DNA of 64,000 nt from Phoebastria nigripes (GCA_035582835.1 JAYKAV010002353.1:311531-375530), one strand, 5' to 3'. Shown: positions 1 to 14,600, counted from the stretch's first letter. Numbers and translations: made by a program. The notes: a model not told the origin generated them from the sequence alone.

Positions 1-122
1 TTTTCTTTTCTCTTTTCTTTTCTCTTTTCTTTTCTCTTTTCTTTTCTCTTTTCTTTTCTCTTTTCTTTTCTCTTTTCTTTTCTTTTCTTTTCTTTTCTTT
101 TCTTTTCTTTTCTTTTCTTTTC
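1..122. repeat. Pyrimidine-rich tandem repeat (TTTTCTTTTCTC then TTTTC units)
   Basis: About seven 12-base units TTTTCTTTTCTC pass into about nine TTTTC pentamers. The array is cut by the left edge, so its true length is unknown. It is all T and C on this strand, so one strand is purine-only and could form a triplex. Confidence 0.95.
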
Positions 123-218
123 GAGGAGGGAGGGAACTTGTTAGCTTGCACCTATGTGCATGACACTACCAGAAATCCAGGGTGGGCATTTCTGCTTGTT
201 TGAAAGTACTTTTATTTT

Positions 219-1335
219 CACAGAATGACAGAATGGCTGAGGCTGGAAGGGACCTCTGGAGGTCGTCTGGTCTAAGCCCTCAGCTCGAGCATGGCCTCCT
301 AGAGCTAGTTTCCCAGGACCATGCCCAGACAGCTTTTGAATATCTCCAAGGGTGGAGACTACACAACCTCTGTGGGCAACCTGTGCCCGGTGCTCGGTCA
401 CCCCCACTGTGAAAAAGTATTTCATGATGTCCAGAGGGGACCTCCCGTGTTTCTGTTTGTGGCCATTGCTTCTTGACCTGTCACTATGCACTACTGAAGA
501 GTCTGGATTTCTCTTTACACGCTCCCTACAGATACTTACACAGATTGAGATCAATCCCCAAGTGTTCCCCACCCCTCCACCCCCCAAATGCCTTCTCTAG
601 GCTGAACAGTCCCAGCTTTCTCAGCCTTTCCTCATAGGAGGAGATGCTCCAGTCCATCATCTTACTGGCCCTTCACTGGACTCTTACCAGTACGTTCATG
701 TCTCTCTTGTACTGGGGAGCCCAGAACTGGACACAGTACTCCAGGTGTGGCCTCACCAGTGCAGAGTAGAGGAGAAGGATCCTCTCCCTCAACCTGCTGG
801 TAGTATGTCTAGTGCAGCCTAGGATACCATTAGCCCTCTTTGCTGCAAGGGCACATTGCTGGCTTATGTTCAAGCTGGTGTCCACCAGGACCCCCAGATC
901 CTTTCCTGCCAAGCTGCTTTCCAGCTGGGTGACCCCCAGCATGGACTGGTGTATGGGTTTATTCTTCTCCAGGTGCAAGACTTTGCATTTCTCCTCGTTG
1001 AACTTCATGAGGTTCCTGACAGCCCATTTCTGCAGCCTGTTAAGGTCCCTCTGGATGGCAGCACAACCCTCTGCTGTATCAGCTATTCCTCCCAGTTTGG
1101 TGTCATCTGCAAACTTGCTGAGGGTGCACTCTGCCCCATCATCCAGATCATTAACGAAGATGTTGAACAGGATTTACTCCAGTATTGACCCCTGGGGTAC
1201 ACCGCTAGTTACTGGCCTCCAACTGTGTGCTGCTGAGCACCACCCTCTGGGCCCAGCCATTCAGCAGGTTTCAATCCACCTGACTGCTCATCCAGCCCAT
1301 ACTTCAACAGCTTCTCTATTTTGCATTAAAGCAGT
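219..1335 (-). mobile_element. CR1 LINE fragment with part of the reverse transcriptase (minus strand)
   Basis: Read on the minus strand, this is the 3' part of a CR1 non-LTR retrotransposon. It holds the reverse-transcriptase palm sequence with the FADDTKL catalytic box (around 1087-1107), then NLMKFNEEKCKVLHLEKN and [20 protein letters not shown], and the 3'UTR ending in the typical CCTTCCAGCC...ATTCTGTCATTCTG tail near 219. The RT frame stays open from about 1168 to 673 on the minus strand, with an in-frame TAA just before it. It is 5'-truncated, as most CR1 copies are, and lies antisense in a TPP2 intron. Confidence 0.92.
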
Positions 1336-1340
1336 TTGAG

Positions 1341-4300
1341 GTTATGCCAGGAAATAGCAGCCTAATTTTCCAAAGAAAATTAATTCTTTAATTAATTTTC
1401 TTCTTTCTTTTTCAAGTAAGTTAATTCTTTTATAACTTGACAAAAATGCCAATGGGTTCTTTCCACAGAATAAGCCGGTGTCTTTGTTTTACTAGACACA
1501 TACAGCAGAATTGTATGCCTAATCCATAATTTTCTGCTCGAAGAGCTATTCTGGGGAACTTAATTTTATCTAGAAAAACCACAAACCCAAAACAAAACCC
1601 AAAACAACCCTTGGGCATGGGTTTTTACTTAATGTCTTCCTGTCTTCAGTGTGTCTGGACTTTAAAAAAAAAAAAAAAAAAAAAATCCTTTCTCTCTGAC
1701 TACTGAACCTGTGATATGTATGAAGTTCAGAATTCAGTGATGTTTTTCCTGATCTGATCCCCACTGAAGTAGAGAGTGCCCTTGGTCTCTAATGATCCCC
1801 ACTGAAGTAGAGAGTGCCCTACTGTCATGGCTTGGGAAGCTGACGTACCCTTAGAAGTGCCCTTGGTCTCTAATGGGGAGGCACGTGCTAAACAACTTGT
1901 GTGAAAAACAAATTGGTTCTATGTACCTTTCTTCTTTCACAACCTAACTTTTGTAATGAAGTTAGAATCTGATTTTTTTTTTTTTCCCCTTGTCTCTGAG
2001 GTTTGTCCTGAACATAGAATGAAAACAGATCATTGACTTTTTCTGGTCTGTAAGAAGAATTTTTTTGTTGTTTTACATAATGCAGCTTTTGAACAGCAAT
2101 ATGTAACAACTAGCTAAGGGATAGAAAATTTCTACATCTTTCTCCCTACTCTGACATCCTTTCCTCCAATTTGAAGCAAGAAATGCATTATGCTGCTATT
2201 GATAAGGACTAGTGGAAGATGAATAAATACCATTGTGAAGTCAAACGTAAAAGGATGACTTCCTTTGAGCATTAAGATACTATCCCTGTTTTATCAGGAG
2301 ACCTTCAAAAATAGGATGAAGTACATGTCTGATTTAATTTTGTGTAAGCCTGGCTGGTGACTTCAAGAAACTTCATTCATTTTCAATTAAATAAGAGTAT
2401 TGCTGTAAAAATAAGCAACGTTGCACAAATTGTATGCATCTTAAAGTAGATACAGATTCCGTATGCACATTCAACTCTGTGTGTATGCAGATATACATGG
2501 TATTTATTAAATAGAAAATGAGACCTGGGATGTGTTCCTTCAAGGAGCTTTTTCCTGTGGTTAGTTTTGCTGTGAATGCTTTAAAGTACAAATAACAGTA
2601 GTTCATACGTCTTTTCCACATAAAGTACCAGATGTTGAATCATCGGACAAAAATCTAAATTTAAATCTGTAAACAAAATTAACTGTTAATTAAGCTCTTT
2701 TAAGAGGTGACTGTTTTGAGGGCATTGTGCTTGTTTATGTATGCAGTTTGTAGTTCTAGTTAGAAGTAAACTCACTGAGGCTTATCAAACTGTGCAGAGA
2801 GTACACTGACCAAAGTGCATATCCTATATGCTTCCAAAGTCTTTAATATTGCTTAATTTTTTTGGAGGATAAACAAAGGGCAGCTTTCTCATTTAATTTG
2901 AAAGTTTCCTTAAAGTCATTTTTTCAATGGATAATATGCTTGCTCACTGCCTTTCTCTGTCTATAGCTCTGTATCTTTTTATAGCTATATATAAAATCAA
3001 ATCCAGTACACTACTCTAGCAGTTCTGTTACTGAGGAACACTTAGAGTGAAATTTGAATAAGAAAACAGATTGAAGCGCTGAATTGTGAAGAGTTGCCTT
3101 TCTTCTCATTAATCTCTAAGAATGTTTCTGTAATGGCAATGACTGTCATTCTGGGATCTTCTGGTATCTAGGGGGTTGCCAAGTTTTATAAACGATGCTA
3201 GTGTTTACAGACAGAATAGAGAAAAGAAAGAAGCCTTCAGTCCATCTTATGGTCTTGTCATAGTTTAGTTGAATGTGATAAGCACCTAAACCTTGTTTAA
3301 CCCATGAAATGTTTGATGTCTGTAGAGAAGAGTGCGCCTCTTTTTCTGTAAGCTCTTTTGAAAAAGGAGGGTGCCTAGGTCTGAAGCTCATTGTTTTCCT
3401 TTCAATGGTCATAGCTTGTAATGCTTGCAGAATCCCATGAGACCAAAAGTACCTAGCTGAGAGAATGGGGAGATGACATTTTACTGTTGATGGTTTAGCT
3501 ACATAGAATTAGTCTCTTAAATGAAAGTGTTCATCCACATAAGTGGGATTTTGTTAATCTAATTACACTTGGTTTGAAACTTAAACCAGAGTAGTAGAGC
3601 CTTCTCATATAGACAAGGCTTGAGAACGCAGAGGCCATTTAGATACATAACTTTAAACATATGTTGCCACGTAAGATCGAAGAGGACTTTCAAGAAGGAA
3701 ATCCTGAAATATTAGAAGAATATTTGTAGGAAAGCAGGTTTCTTTCTTAGGAAAGTATTAGTCTCAATAGAGGATGTCTTTTAAAAAACACTCTAAACTA
3801 CCGATTCAGATTTTGTACTGAACTAACTTCTTAGACATCTTAAAATGTTTGGTTTGCTTTAATGAACTACGTTGTTGCTTTCTACCGTTCTAATTGCCTT
3901 AGTCAGCCCCATGCCATGTTCCTGACTTCTGTATCTTCCACTACATATGCGTGCCTCCATGACCTGTTTTGTCATGCTCTGGCCTAGGTCTTGCTGCAGT
4001 CTTATTTAGGTGTACTGCCTGGTCATGCACTTCATACTTGAAATGCACGTGTGCAGGATAGTTCCTGTGAAAGCTACACTTTAATGTAGATTAGTGATCT
4101 AAACTAGGTTTTTTAAAAAAATAATGTAAATGTCAATTTTGTGGTTCATCATATTAAGTAGCTGGAAAATTTGTTTTAAGGGAATATTGATGTCACTTTC
4201 TCTTACCAGTGTTTTCAGTAACCCATAGCAAGCTGCTGGTCTGTTTGGACTATCAGTTCAAATAAAATTCTTCTGCATCAATGTTCTTGAATAGTTTCAG

Positions 4301-5534
4301 AAGTGTAGTGTTGAAGTCCATTATTTCAAGGTTATGCATAGCAGTTTCTAATAGTCACCTTTTTACTCACTATTTAAGTAACCTGAAATAACTTCATGTT
4401 GTGCACAAGTTTTCATTTCATTATGCAACACTGACCTGGTTTATGGGAAACATATTCCCACAAATGTATTTTGGAATAATTGGTATGAATAATTAAATTG
4501 CCACAGCAATTGAGCATGCAACACAATATTTTGCACAATGTTGCAACAGAGTAATGGTATGTAAGTGATCTTCTCTGCGAAATATCCTATATGTAAAATA
4601 ACGGGACACGTGCCCTCACTGTTTGGGGAGAGCCTTTTTTAAGAATTGCAACATTAAAACCAAAAGCAACAAAATTGTAATGTTTTAGAAGCAATGACTG
4701 AAATCTAATGCTGGCTTATTTGCAAATTTATATGTAAATCATCTTAGGAAATGGACTTCAGAGCATGGTCTAAGATCAGTTAGGATTTTCCTTTTAAATA
4801 GCTGTAGCTTATTTTCTCATGGTAACTGTTGACTAGTGTAGCATGAACTCAAACCATAGTGATATTTCTGTGCTAGCATATGGGGTTTAAAAAAAAAAAA
4901 ATCTTGCTGTTGTCTACTTAATTTGAGCACAGATACAGGTGAAACTGGAAAGTCTGTAGCAGCAAACTGGAAAACAGTTGACTGAGGATGCATCAGCTAA
5001 TTCAGTAGGCACATGGAAGAAATATTGTCTCAGGAGGAATAAACTTGTGTATTCTATGGCATGATTCATGTTTATGCTACTGTGATATTATTTTTTTAGA
5101 ATTCAGTCATCTTTATTCATTTGTTTATTGCCAGATTTGTAGGATAGGATCTCTAACTGTTTTTTTTTTCCTTTGCCTTTTAACCAAGTTATTTGTTTTT
5201 TTTATAAACAAAGAAACAAAAAACCCCCACCCTTCTGATTCCCTAAGTAATATTATGTAAAATGATCTGAATAAAAAAATGTCAAACTTGCTAAATTTTA
5301 GGCTTTCTTGTCCTACATCCAGTGTGCTGTTTTAATATTTACATCCTTGCATTGCTTAAAATAAAAAGTTAAAGCAGTTCCTGAATTCTTAATGACTAAT
5401 ACCTTTGCTCTCAGAATCCTTACTCAGTGTATGCATAGCTCAAAGTAGTTGCTTGCTATGATTTAGCTTTTATATAGCATCAGAAAAAAGCATACTGTAT
5501 CCCTCTCAGTATGTGTCTCTTTTCCCACCTCCAG
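1341..5534. other. TPP2: TPP2 intron, no gene seen
   Basis: AT-rich intronic sequence upstream of the first recognised TPP2 exon. It holds a local duplication at 1756-1875 and an A-run at 1664-1685. I did not find the preceding TPP2 exon here, although a short exon could be missed by eye. Confidence 0.6.
1664..1685. repeat. Poly-A run (22 bases)
   Basis: Uninterrupted A tract. No recognisable element ends in it. Confidence 0.9.
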
Positions 5535-5686
5535 GATGTCCTTACTGTTCACTATCATTTGATACCATCACCATCAAAGAGCAAAAATGGCAGCAAAGAC
5601 AAAGAAAGAGAACAGGAAAAAGAAAAAGATGTAAAAGAAGAATTTGCTGAAGCTTTAAGAGATCTAAAAATACAGTGGATGACCAA
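5535..5686 (+). CDS. TPP2: TPP2 coding exon A (leftmost in the window)
   Basis: The exon is preceded by the acceptor ccacctccag and followed by the donor gtatgt. It begins on a full codon (DVLTVHYH...) and ends after the two bases 'aa' of a split Lys codon that the next exon completes with 'g'. It encodes the start of the C-terminal region, including a highly charged linker (about 22 residues rich in K, E and D) and then [11 protein letters not shown]. The following intron is only 94 bp, unusually short for this gene. The preceding exon was not located in 1-5534. Confidence 0.93.
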
Positions 5687-8600
5687 GTATGTCTGCTGTC
5701 GTGACTACACGAGCTTGAAGCAGTTGTACAAAAAAAAATCCAGAATCTGTATTTTCATGCTATGTCCTCCTCTCTTCTAGGCTGGATACCACTGACGTGT
5801 ATAATGAATTGAAAGAGGCGTTTCCTAATCATCTTCCATTGTACGTTGCAAGACTTCATCAGCTGGATTCTGAAAAGGTTATTTAACACTTTTTAAACTT
5901 GATTTGTCTCAATACATCCATGTAGCCTAAACAACTGAATCTTTCTTCATACATGTTTGGTCTTGAAGTGACTGCCATAGCTGTACTGAGTACTATGAAG
6001 CAGAAATTCCCAACTAGATTGACAGCTGCCTCACTAACTGACTGTGATTTACTTAATCCCACGGCAGAATGAAAGAAAGTATGCCTACCTGTAGTATGTT
6101 TGCTTATCCTTTACTCCTTGTTAAGTTAAATGCATTGTAAGTTTTTACCTTACTGCTTTAGGCTACAACAATATTATTCTAAATCGTGGTTACTGAGACA
6201 AGCACACGTCCCATTCTGCTCCTCTACTGGATTGGTAACTTCTTCTAGCAGAATTGCTTAGACAACTGAGGACAATAACCCCTTGAAATGACACAGCTAA
6301 ATCCACCATCTGTCATTGTCCTCAAAAATGAGAACCGTGAACAGAAAAGTTTACATATGTCTGCGTCTTTTTTTTATCTTGAAGCTTATACAGCTTTGTG
6401 TATATGTCAGTAGCTTGAATATTTTTCTGTTTATTTGATTCTGATTTTATATTTATTTCTGAAATTAATAACTGCTACCATTATTTAGGAGGATTAATTT
6501 GTACTGAAAGGTGGTTTTCTTTCTGTAAACTCTGCATGTTACATATACCCACCTCATATTTTACAGTTTGTTTTCAGTGAAATGGACTACGTATGTGGGA
6601 AATCTTGATAATGCAGACTTAACAGTTTTTTGAATCAAAAATTGGAGAAAGTGGAGAAAAGGACATCTTAAATTATCTAATGTGATTTCTGCATACCTTT
6701 GCAATTATCCTAGTGTTAGTAGAATCAACAGTCAAATAGTAGATTTCATAGTGCTAAACACCTTTTTTATTCTTCTTTTAGGAACGAATGAAAAGACTTG
6801 ATGAAATTGTTGAAGCTGCAAATACTGTAATCTCTCATATTGATCAGACAGCATTAGCAGTATATTTTGCCATGAAGACCGATCCCAGGCCTGATGCAAC
6901 TACTATAAAAAAGTACCTACCCAGTAAATAATTTTCTTGCATCCTATTTCTGTAATTTATGTACTTTGTCTCTGCTTATAAGAAATGGAATTACTATAAC
7001 CTTTTTGAATAACTTGTGTTATTTTTTGGGGCACAGGTAATTTCAAACTTGACTGCAAAATTATTTTGTTCTCTTATTAAATCTCCGGAATGCAGCAACA
7101 CTGAAACCTGCAAGCTTTTACTTAGAAATATTAAATAAAATAAACTAGTGGATTGCTTTCAGGATTTAAATGTGTCAGAAAAATGGGGTATTAAGTTTTT
7201 GTATCAAGCTTAATCTCAGATCAGAGGGACCACTGGAATATTGATATAGAGGTGTGTGTTTTGAATGCTAGCTGCCTTCATAATACTTTGCAGCCTTTTG
7301 GATCTGTGTTTGAAGACAAAATTGACCAGCCTAAGAAGTAACTACTTGCAAAAGATTTCATTTGTGAAAAGCGTGATGACCATACTTGTGCTTCAGAGTA
7401 TTTAAGACCCAGGTTTTTTTCTTTAGTTTTAGATTGTTCCTCTGAATTACCAGTATATATCCTTAGGAAGACAGTGTTTTGAAGGTGACACCCTAGTCTG
7501 GAGAATAACTGGCCAATTTCGCAGTGTGTGGTGCTGTTTTAGTTGCAAATAGAGCAGCAGATTTGAAGATCAGGCCCTTAAAAAGGGAGATGCATATTTG
7601 TTGATTATTTTAGATAAAACACCAGATTTCAATTGTAAAACTAGTCTGTTCTAGCTATCCTGAATATTTGTGTATAATTCTAGAATTGCTGATATAAAAG
7701 CAAAGTTATGACGTAATAAACTTCATTCTAAACATTTCTTGGTAAGTTGACCCGTTAGGTTGTGTGGTTGAATCTAGCATCTGAAATTGAACACCAAATT
7801 CAATGGTGCTTTAAATGGGTGCAATTCCTTTGAAGTCAGCAGAATTGTATCTGCTTATGTTAGTGGTGGGTTTGACTGTCTCTGTTTATAACGCCAAGAA
7901 CTGTAAAGCTGTATTGCTAGATGCCGGCTTATTCAGTTTTAGAATCCTGAGTTGCCCTTGCCTTAAGACATCAAAGGCATTTCAGAGTTAGAAGAATGAT
8001 TGAGCTTGTTTAATGCATAGTGTCTCTAGGTAATTTTTTACAATTAGTTTAAAGCATGGCTATTTACTATAAATTAAAAATTACCTTTTTGCTTATTTTC
8101 ATTTTGTGTGTACTAACTGCTGTAAACTTTTTAGCTTAAACTCAGTACAGCACTGATTCTGTTCTTAATGAGGTATCTGCAAAAAGTCCTTAATATTTTT
8201 CATGCTGTTTTTTTCTAGTGAAATGGAAAAACAGAAGACTACTTTAGTGGATGCACTTTGTCGAAAAGGAAGTGCGCTGGCTGATCAACTTCTTCATCTG
8301 CAGGCCCAAGAAGGGGCTGCTTCCGGTGATGCAGAAGGCAAAGATGAGGATCATGAGAGCTGCTCAGAAGCTTTGACAGAGACATTCTGGGAAACAACAA
8401 AATGGACTGATCTTTTTGACAGCAAGGTAAGAGAGCAGAGCAGATTTGTTGTCTTTTGCATGTTGGGTTTTTTGATGGTTTCTCCTGGAATTATGCACTG
8501 CCTTTGTGTGCACAGCCTCATACGTTCCTCCCTTCTACTTTTTCATGCTGTCCCCATATGTTATGCTTCCTTAATGACCTTTTTCCACAGAGGTTTTCCC

Positions 8601-11600
8601 AAGCCTGTCAAATCCATGGTAAGCCCATCTCTGTGCATGTGGATGTAGAGGTTAAGGGAAGGGTATAAACAGTACCAGATTTCCNTGAAAAAGCTGCTTG
8701 CTTTATTGAATTGCTTCTTTCTGTACCTTTCAGGGAATATTTTTGATTAACCTCTGCGCTGTTCTAGCTGTACACACACACAGAAGTGTGCAGCATCCCT
8801 ACTCTGTTCAGTCCTGCATTCTGTAGCCTCTTCTACACTCTGGACAAGAGAAGTTTTGTGTTTTGCTGTCAGTAATGTCTGTAGAGGTAAAGGAAGAAAC
8901 CCTTGGAAATAATTACACATACATATTTATTAGCACAGATTTCCCTGTCATTTCAGGGTTCCTAATCCTGAGATTCAAGTTTTTGTCTGCTTCATTCAAG
9001 ACAGCTATTCCAGAAGAAAAAAAATAATCCGTTGTAGGTGATTAGTTATGTAGCTTTTAATTCACAGAGTTTATGACTTTGTATGTTTAACTGTTGAGTT
9101 ATTAAGTATTAATTAGTTGCTGTACTTAACTCTTGCATATGGCTGTGTTTTAGTGGAAGATGAAGTGACCAATGTATTTGTTTATAACTCAGTTAAATTG
9201 CCAAAGCATTTCAGATAGTTACAAAAGAAAAACTTTGAAACTAAAAAAATTGCTTAATTTCCTTGACAGTAAATAATCTTCCCGGTAAGAACTTGTGCTT
9301 TAGCTGGAGGCCTGAACAAGAACGTTGATGATGGTTACTCTCACTTCCTTTACTGTATATATTCTTGTACACCTACATCTTTTCAGCATTGCTTTTCTAA
9401 TCTTTAACTGATTATAATATCCTGTGGTAGGATATTTTGTGCTTTAATCATATTGTCTGGCACATGATTTTCTTGCTGTCTATTTGTAAATACAGTACTG
9501 TGTACCAGTATAGTGACCCCTGGTTTACTTCTGTCTTTTGATTTTTGAACCTGATGGGAATAATCTCAGTGGAAGAACTGCCAATATAGACATCTTGTTG
9601 GGAGTTTATCACTCTTTGTTACGGGTTTTTTTTCAAGACAGATGTTGATTCCTGGCACTCTTGAGCTGTGTGCTGTGGGCCTGGAATGAGTAACTGATCT
9701 GAATCGCACAGATTAGGGATTGAAACTGTCTCTTTGACTGCCTTAACCATGGATTTGTCTAAGTGCGTATTTAGGTTTTGCTATGCAAACTGATGTTTCT
9801 GTATGGTTAAATTGGTCCTGAAAGGCCAACAAAACTTTTTAGATTTTTGTAGCATTTCATATGGAAATAACTTCCATCCTGTTTACGCAGTACGTTTGTC
9901 TGTTTTTCCCTCTTGGTTTTACTAGTCAAATTGAAATCTAAACTAGATTGACTGTCGTGAGCCCTACACAGCCACTTGCTCACTCCCCCCCCCGGTGGGA
10001 TGGGGGAAAGAATCAGAAGAGTAAAAGTGAGACAACTCGTGGGTTGAGATAAAGACAGTTTAATAGGTAAAACAAAAGCTGCATGCACAAGCAAAGCAAA
10101 ACAAGGAATTCATTTGTTACTTCCCATCAGCAGGCAGGTGTTCAGCCATCTCCAGGAAAGCAGTGTCATGTGTAACGGTTACTTGGGAAGACAAACGCCA
10201 TCATTCCGAACGTCACCCCCATTCCTTCTTCATCCCCCAGCTTTTTAGTGCTGAGCACAACGTCATATGGTGTGGAATATCCCCGTGGTCAGTTGGGTCA
10301 GCTGTCCCGGCTGTGTCCCTTCCCAACTTCTTGTGCACCCCCAGCCTACTCGCTGGTGGGGTGGTGTGAGAAGCAGAAAAGGCCTTGACTCTGTGTAAGC
10401 ACTGCTCAGCAATAGCTAAAACATCCCTGTGTTATCAATACTGCTTTCATCACAAATGCAAAACATAGCCTATAGGAGCTACTGTGAAGAAAATTAATTC
10501 TATCCCAGCCAAAACCAGTACATTGTTTCTGGGCTAAAAGTATCCTCATTCTCAAGTGCTCTGGGTATTTTAAATGAGTGGCTTCTGAAAATGGAGAAAA
10601 TGAGCCTGTCATACTACATCCTAATGACCCCTGGGGTACATCTTTGTCCTGTGCTTTTCTGCAGCCTTTCTGTCCTGTACCCATACATAGCCTCACTTAC
10701 TCAACCCTGCCTGGCCCGCATACAGTTTATCTTCTATGTTCTCTTGCTGCTGGACAAATTGCCCTACATCAGTACAGTTATGATTACTAGTACAAGTAGT
10801 ATTATGAGGGCCACAAAGATGATTAAGGGACTGGAGCATCTGTCGTATGAGGAGAGGCTGAGACTGTTCACCCTGGAGAAGAGAAAGTTCAAGGAGATTT
10901 TGTCTATGTGTATAGATATATGATGGGGGGAGTAAAGAAGATGGAGCCAGGCTCTTCGCAGTGGTTCCCAGTGACAGGACAAGAGACAGTGGGCACAAAC
11001 TAAAACACAGGAACTTCTACTTAAGAAAAAGTTGGGCTTTGGTTTTTCTGTCGGGTTTTTTTTTGGGGCGGGGGGCAGTGTTTGGGTTTTTTTACTGTGA
11101 GGTTGATTAAATGCTACAATGGGTTGCCTGGAGAGGTGGTGAAGTCTCAGTCCTTAGAGGTAGTCAAAACTTAATCGGACATGATCCAGGGCAACCTGAT
11201 ATAGGTGGCCCCGCTTTGAGCAGGGGGGTTGGACTTAGACGATCTCCAGAGCTCCTTTCTGCCTTCAACCATTTTGTGATTCAGTGACTGCTTGGCAGGT
11301 AATTTATGTAGCTTACCAGTGTCTGTGGTGGTTTTCTTCATTCTTTCTGTGATCTAGGAGTATGTTGGTCAGTAATGATGTAGTGTTAGTTTTGCTAGCT
11401 ATCAGTTTAATGTGTCTAAAAATCACATGATGAATGTATCCTCTCATCTCTCCTGTGGTACTGTTCAGTAATTCTAATCCCAGCAGTACCTATAGATAAA
11501 GAAAAAAAAAAAAAAAAAAAAAGTTTGAGGGGAAAGAAATATATGCTGCTACTTAAAGCTTTCATATGATTATTGGAACTGAGACTTTTAATTGTTCACT

Positions 11601-14600
11601 TTTATACTTTGAGGTTTTCTTTTTCTGGAAAAAAAGAAAGGGATGAGGAGTGAGAATAATGTGACTTGGGCCTTGATGGGATTGAGAATTTTGCTTTGAA
11701 AGGAGATAGTGGAGTGCACTAATGATTTTCCCTGATAACCGATTTGGAGAAAAGGATGAGGGCTAGGGCAAAGGGAGTTATTTTCAATTAAGAAAAAACT
11801 TTTTTGTTTTTCCTTTATTGCTTCCTAGAAGTTTCATGCTTGCTGCTGTTCATATTCTTTCATTTCCTTTACTAACAGGTGTCATGTCCATCTAGTAGTT
11901 TCATAGGAATTGGCTGTAGTTAGCAATTACACTGTTCAGACCAGCTGTTTCAGCTGTTAGCACTACAGTTACCAGCCAATGACGGAATGTTCTTTGGTCA
12001 TTCAAAATCATAAACAAATGATGAGGATCCAATTATGCTTTATTTAGCTTTTTTAAGAGTCACTATTAATGACTAAGACTACATAATTATGATATGGCCT
12101 GACACAAAAAGCATAAGAAAAAAATTTACAGTTATATTCCTACTATCTTTGTTGTAAACTGTGGGAATAGCTGTAGATGTGTGCCATGGGATGTAACTTT
12201 TCTTCAAAAATTAACTTAATACTTTACAGGGCCTTCGTTCCACCCACCTCTGCCAAACTGCATCTTATGTTCAAGCTGTCTGATCGGTATTCATTCATTT
12301 TTATTTAAAATGGCTGACAAGTTTTGAAAGTGGGATTGTGCTTAAAGCGCTCTCAGCTTCCTGATTGAATAAAAATAAGTGTCTTCTGCCCTAGAGATGG
12401 GCCAACAGAATGTTTTAAATATCTGCAGTGGCCTTTGGTCTTCCTCCTTTGCAGCTTATTCTGTCTGTTTGGAAGAAACAGTTGTATAAATCTCCACCTC
12501 AATGTTGCATGAAATATGCTGTTGTACTTCTGGAATATTTTGTTATTTTAAAAACAAATTGAATAGCTTAGTGCAAATAATTTTATATTACAGACTGTTA
12601 GAGGAAAGTTTGGCGTTCTGACTGTTTAAGGGGAACTGTACTGTTCATGTAGCTTGCTTCCTTTGAGATGGGGAGTTTAGGAACAATGTTGAGGACTTAA
12701 TTTTGTAAAGTAGTGTTTAAGGCTTCAGAACAGCTTCTGTCTAAGAAGCAAGTATTTTTGCTAGGGTAAGGGCAAAAGCGTTGATTACGTCCTTCAGTCC
12801 AGCTGACTTGTGCTTGGCAAAATTCACCTTGGTAGAAAACAAGAAATTATGGCTTTAACATCCTTTCTGTGATGCTACTCTGGACTGACTTAGACCAGAC
12901 TGATAAAATGAAGTGTTGTGTCTTGGCTCTATCACCTAACCTTGCATGACTCATTTGCCTTTTGGGGAATAGAAGAGGTTTGGAAGGAGGAAGGGTAGAG
13001 TGGAGTAGTGATGTAGGATCAGGGATAGACCTTGTGTGAATGTCCTTCAAATGAGAGTCCTGAAGAGGCAGCCAGCTTATTCTAAAGCACTATGTTGGAA
13101 ATGAAAACGTGGAACTCTTCCTGTATGTGGACATCGCTTTGTGGCATTGGCACTTGAAAGATGGAACAGCTGGATGAGAAAGGATGGAAATAAGGCACTT
13201 GAATACTGCACTGATCATTCAAGTATATATATGGCTTTAGATAGAAACGTTGCTCTAAGTGTTTTTACTTCTAAGCTTCCTATAAGTCAAAGTTCATGCA
13301 GATGTCAGTAATTAAAAGGCTAAGTAAATTTTTGAAAACAAAGAGAGACCATGTTTTCTGCTATGTTGTTTTTAAAGATGAATCAGGAACATCATCACTT
13401 TTATGCGTGTTTCTGCTCACCCGCTAGTAAACCAAGTACTATCACTTGTTTCACCTCTTCTCTGCAGGTGTAGCACCTGTGTTGCCACAGGGCATTTGGT
13501 AGTTCCTTTGAATTGCCTGTTTTCCATTGAAGTATCGTGCTTGTCCCCATATTGTAGCAAGTATGCAGGGAAGCTGGTGCTGACTTTTGATAGTAAGTGC
13601 ATTTGTTCACACTTCCAGCTATTCTAGTTAGATCACTTGTCTCTGAAGGTTTATTTTAAATGAAACATGAAAGAAAATATTTACATCCCCTGTGTACACA
13701 AAAGAGTTTCAAATAAACTCCTGTTGAGACAGCTCTATGCAGCAAGTATTTGTTTGATTATGCTAACACATTTGTGATAGTGCTTTAGGGTTTTTAGTAA
13801 TGGAATATAAGTTGTGCAATCTTTCTTTTACCTAGAACATAGCTTTAAAATTTGTAGGCCAAAATCCCCAATTTTAAACAAAACTGCTACAGGAGAGTAG
13901 TAGGATGTTGCCTGTTTGTTACTGTGAATGACTCATCCGTAGAATTTAGTGCCCCTCAACCCTTAAATCATCTGTTGGGGCTAAGCAAAAAGTCAACTTT
14001 AAAAATAAGTTTTAAAACAAATAAAAGGCCCAGACCTTCCCATCTTGTCTTTTAAACATCTTTAGCCTGGATTGTTTTTCATATTACTGTCTGCACTGCC
14101 AGATGCAGCGGTCTCTTCCAGCTGATTGTATTCAGTCACTGCCAAAAACTTGTTGCTGGATACTTGATTCCCTTAGCTCCCCTCCCTCTCTTAAAAATAT
14201 GAGTCAATTTTTTTATATGAATATTGCTTTTATTTGTAACAGGCCAGTTGATAGAGCAGAGAGGAGTCAACAAACATAGCTAAGAAACCTCAGCTTGTTA
14301 CCATAGATGTATACGAACCTGAAAAAACTCGTTTGCTGGTAATTATAAACATTACAACTTCAGTGTTCTTACAAGTAGTTGGAGTGTGTTATCTATAGAT
14401 TATATCGATTAACCTAGTATTTTAATTATTTGTAAATGTAGATACATTTTAATAAACTGTTTAAATAATGAGGTAACTAATTATACGTCTGTTTTCCTTT
14501 TCATAGGTAACAGTATTAGGATACTAGAAAAGTTTTGTTAGGTAGTTTAGTGTTGCTGGATTCAAAAAGTGTTCTTTTTTAAAGAGTGTTTTCAGGCTTT

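Noticed and set aside
673..1339. Open frames on both strands that could be read as genes
   Set aside because: They are the CR1 reverse-transcriptase tail (minus strand) and its antisense shadows; the FADDTKL box and [11 protein letters not shown] text identify the element.
10578..10923. Two overlapping plus-strand frames of 70-110 codons
   Set aside because: The 110-codon frame runs into the CR1 fragment, and neither resembles a host protein.
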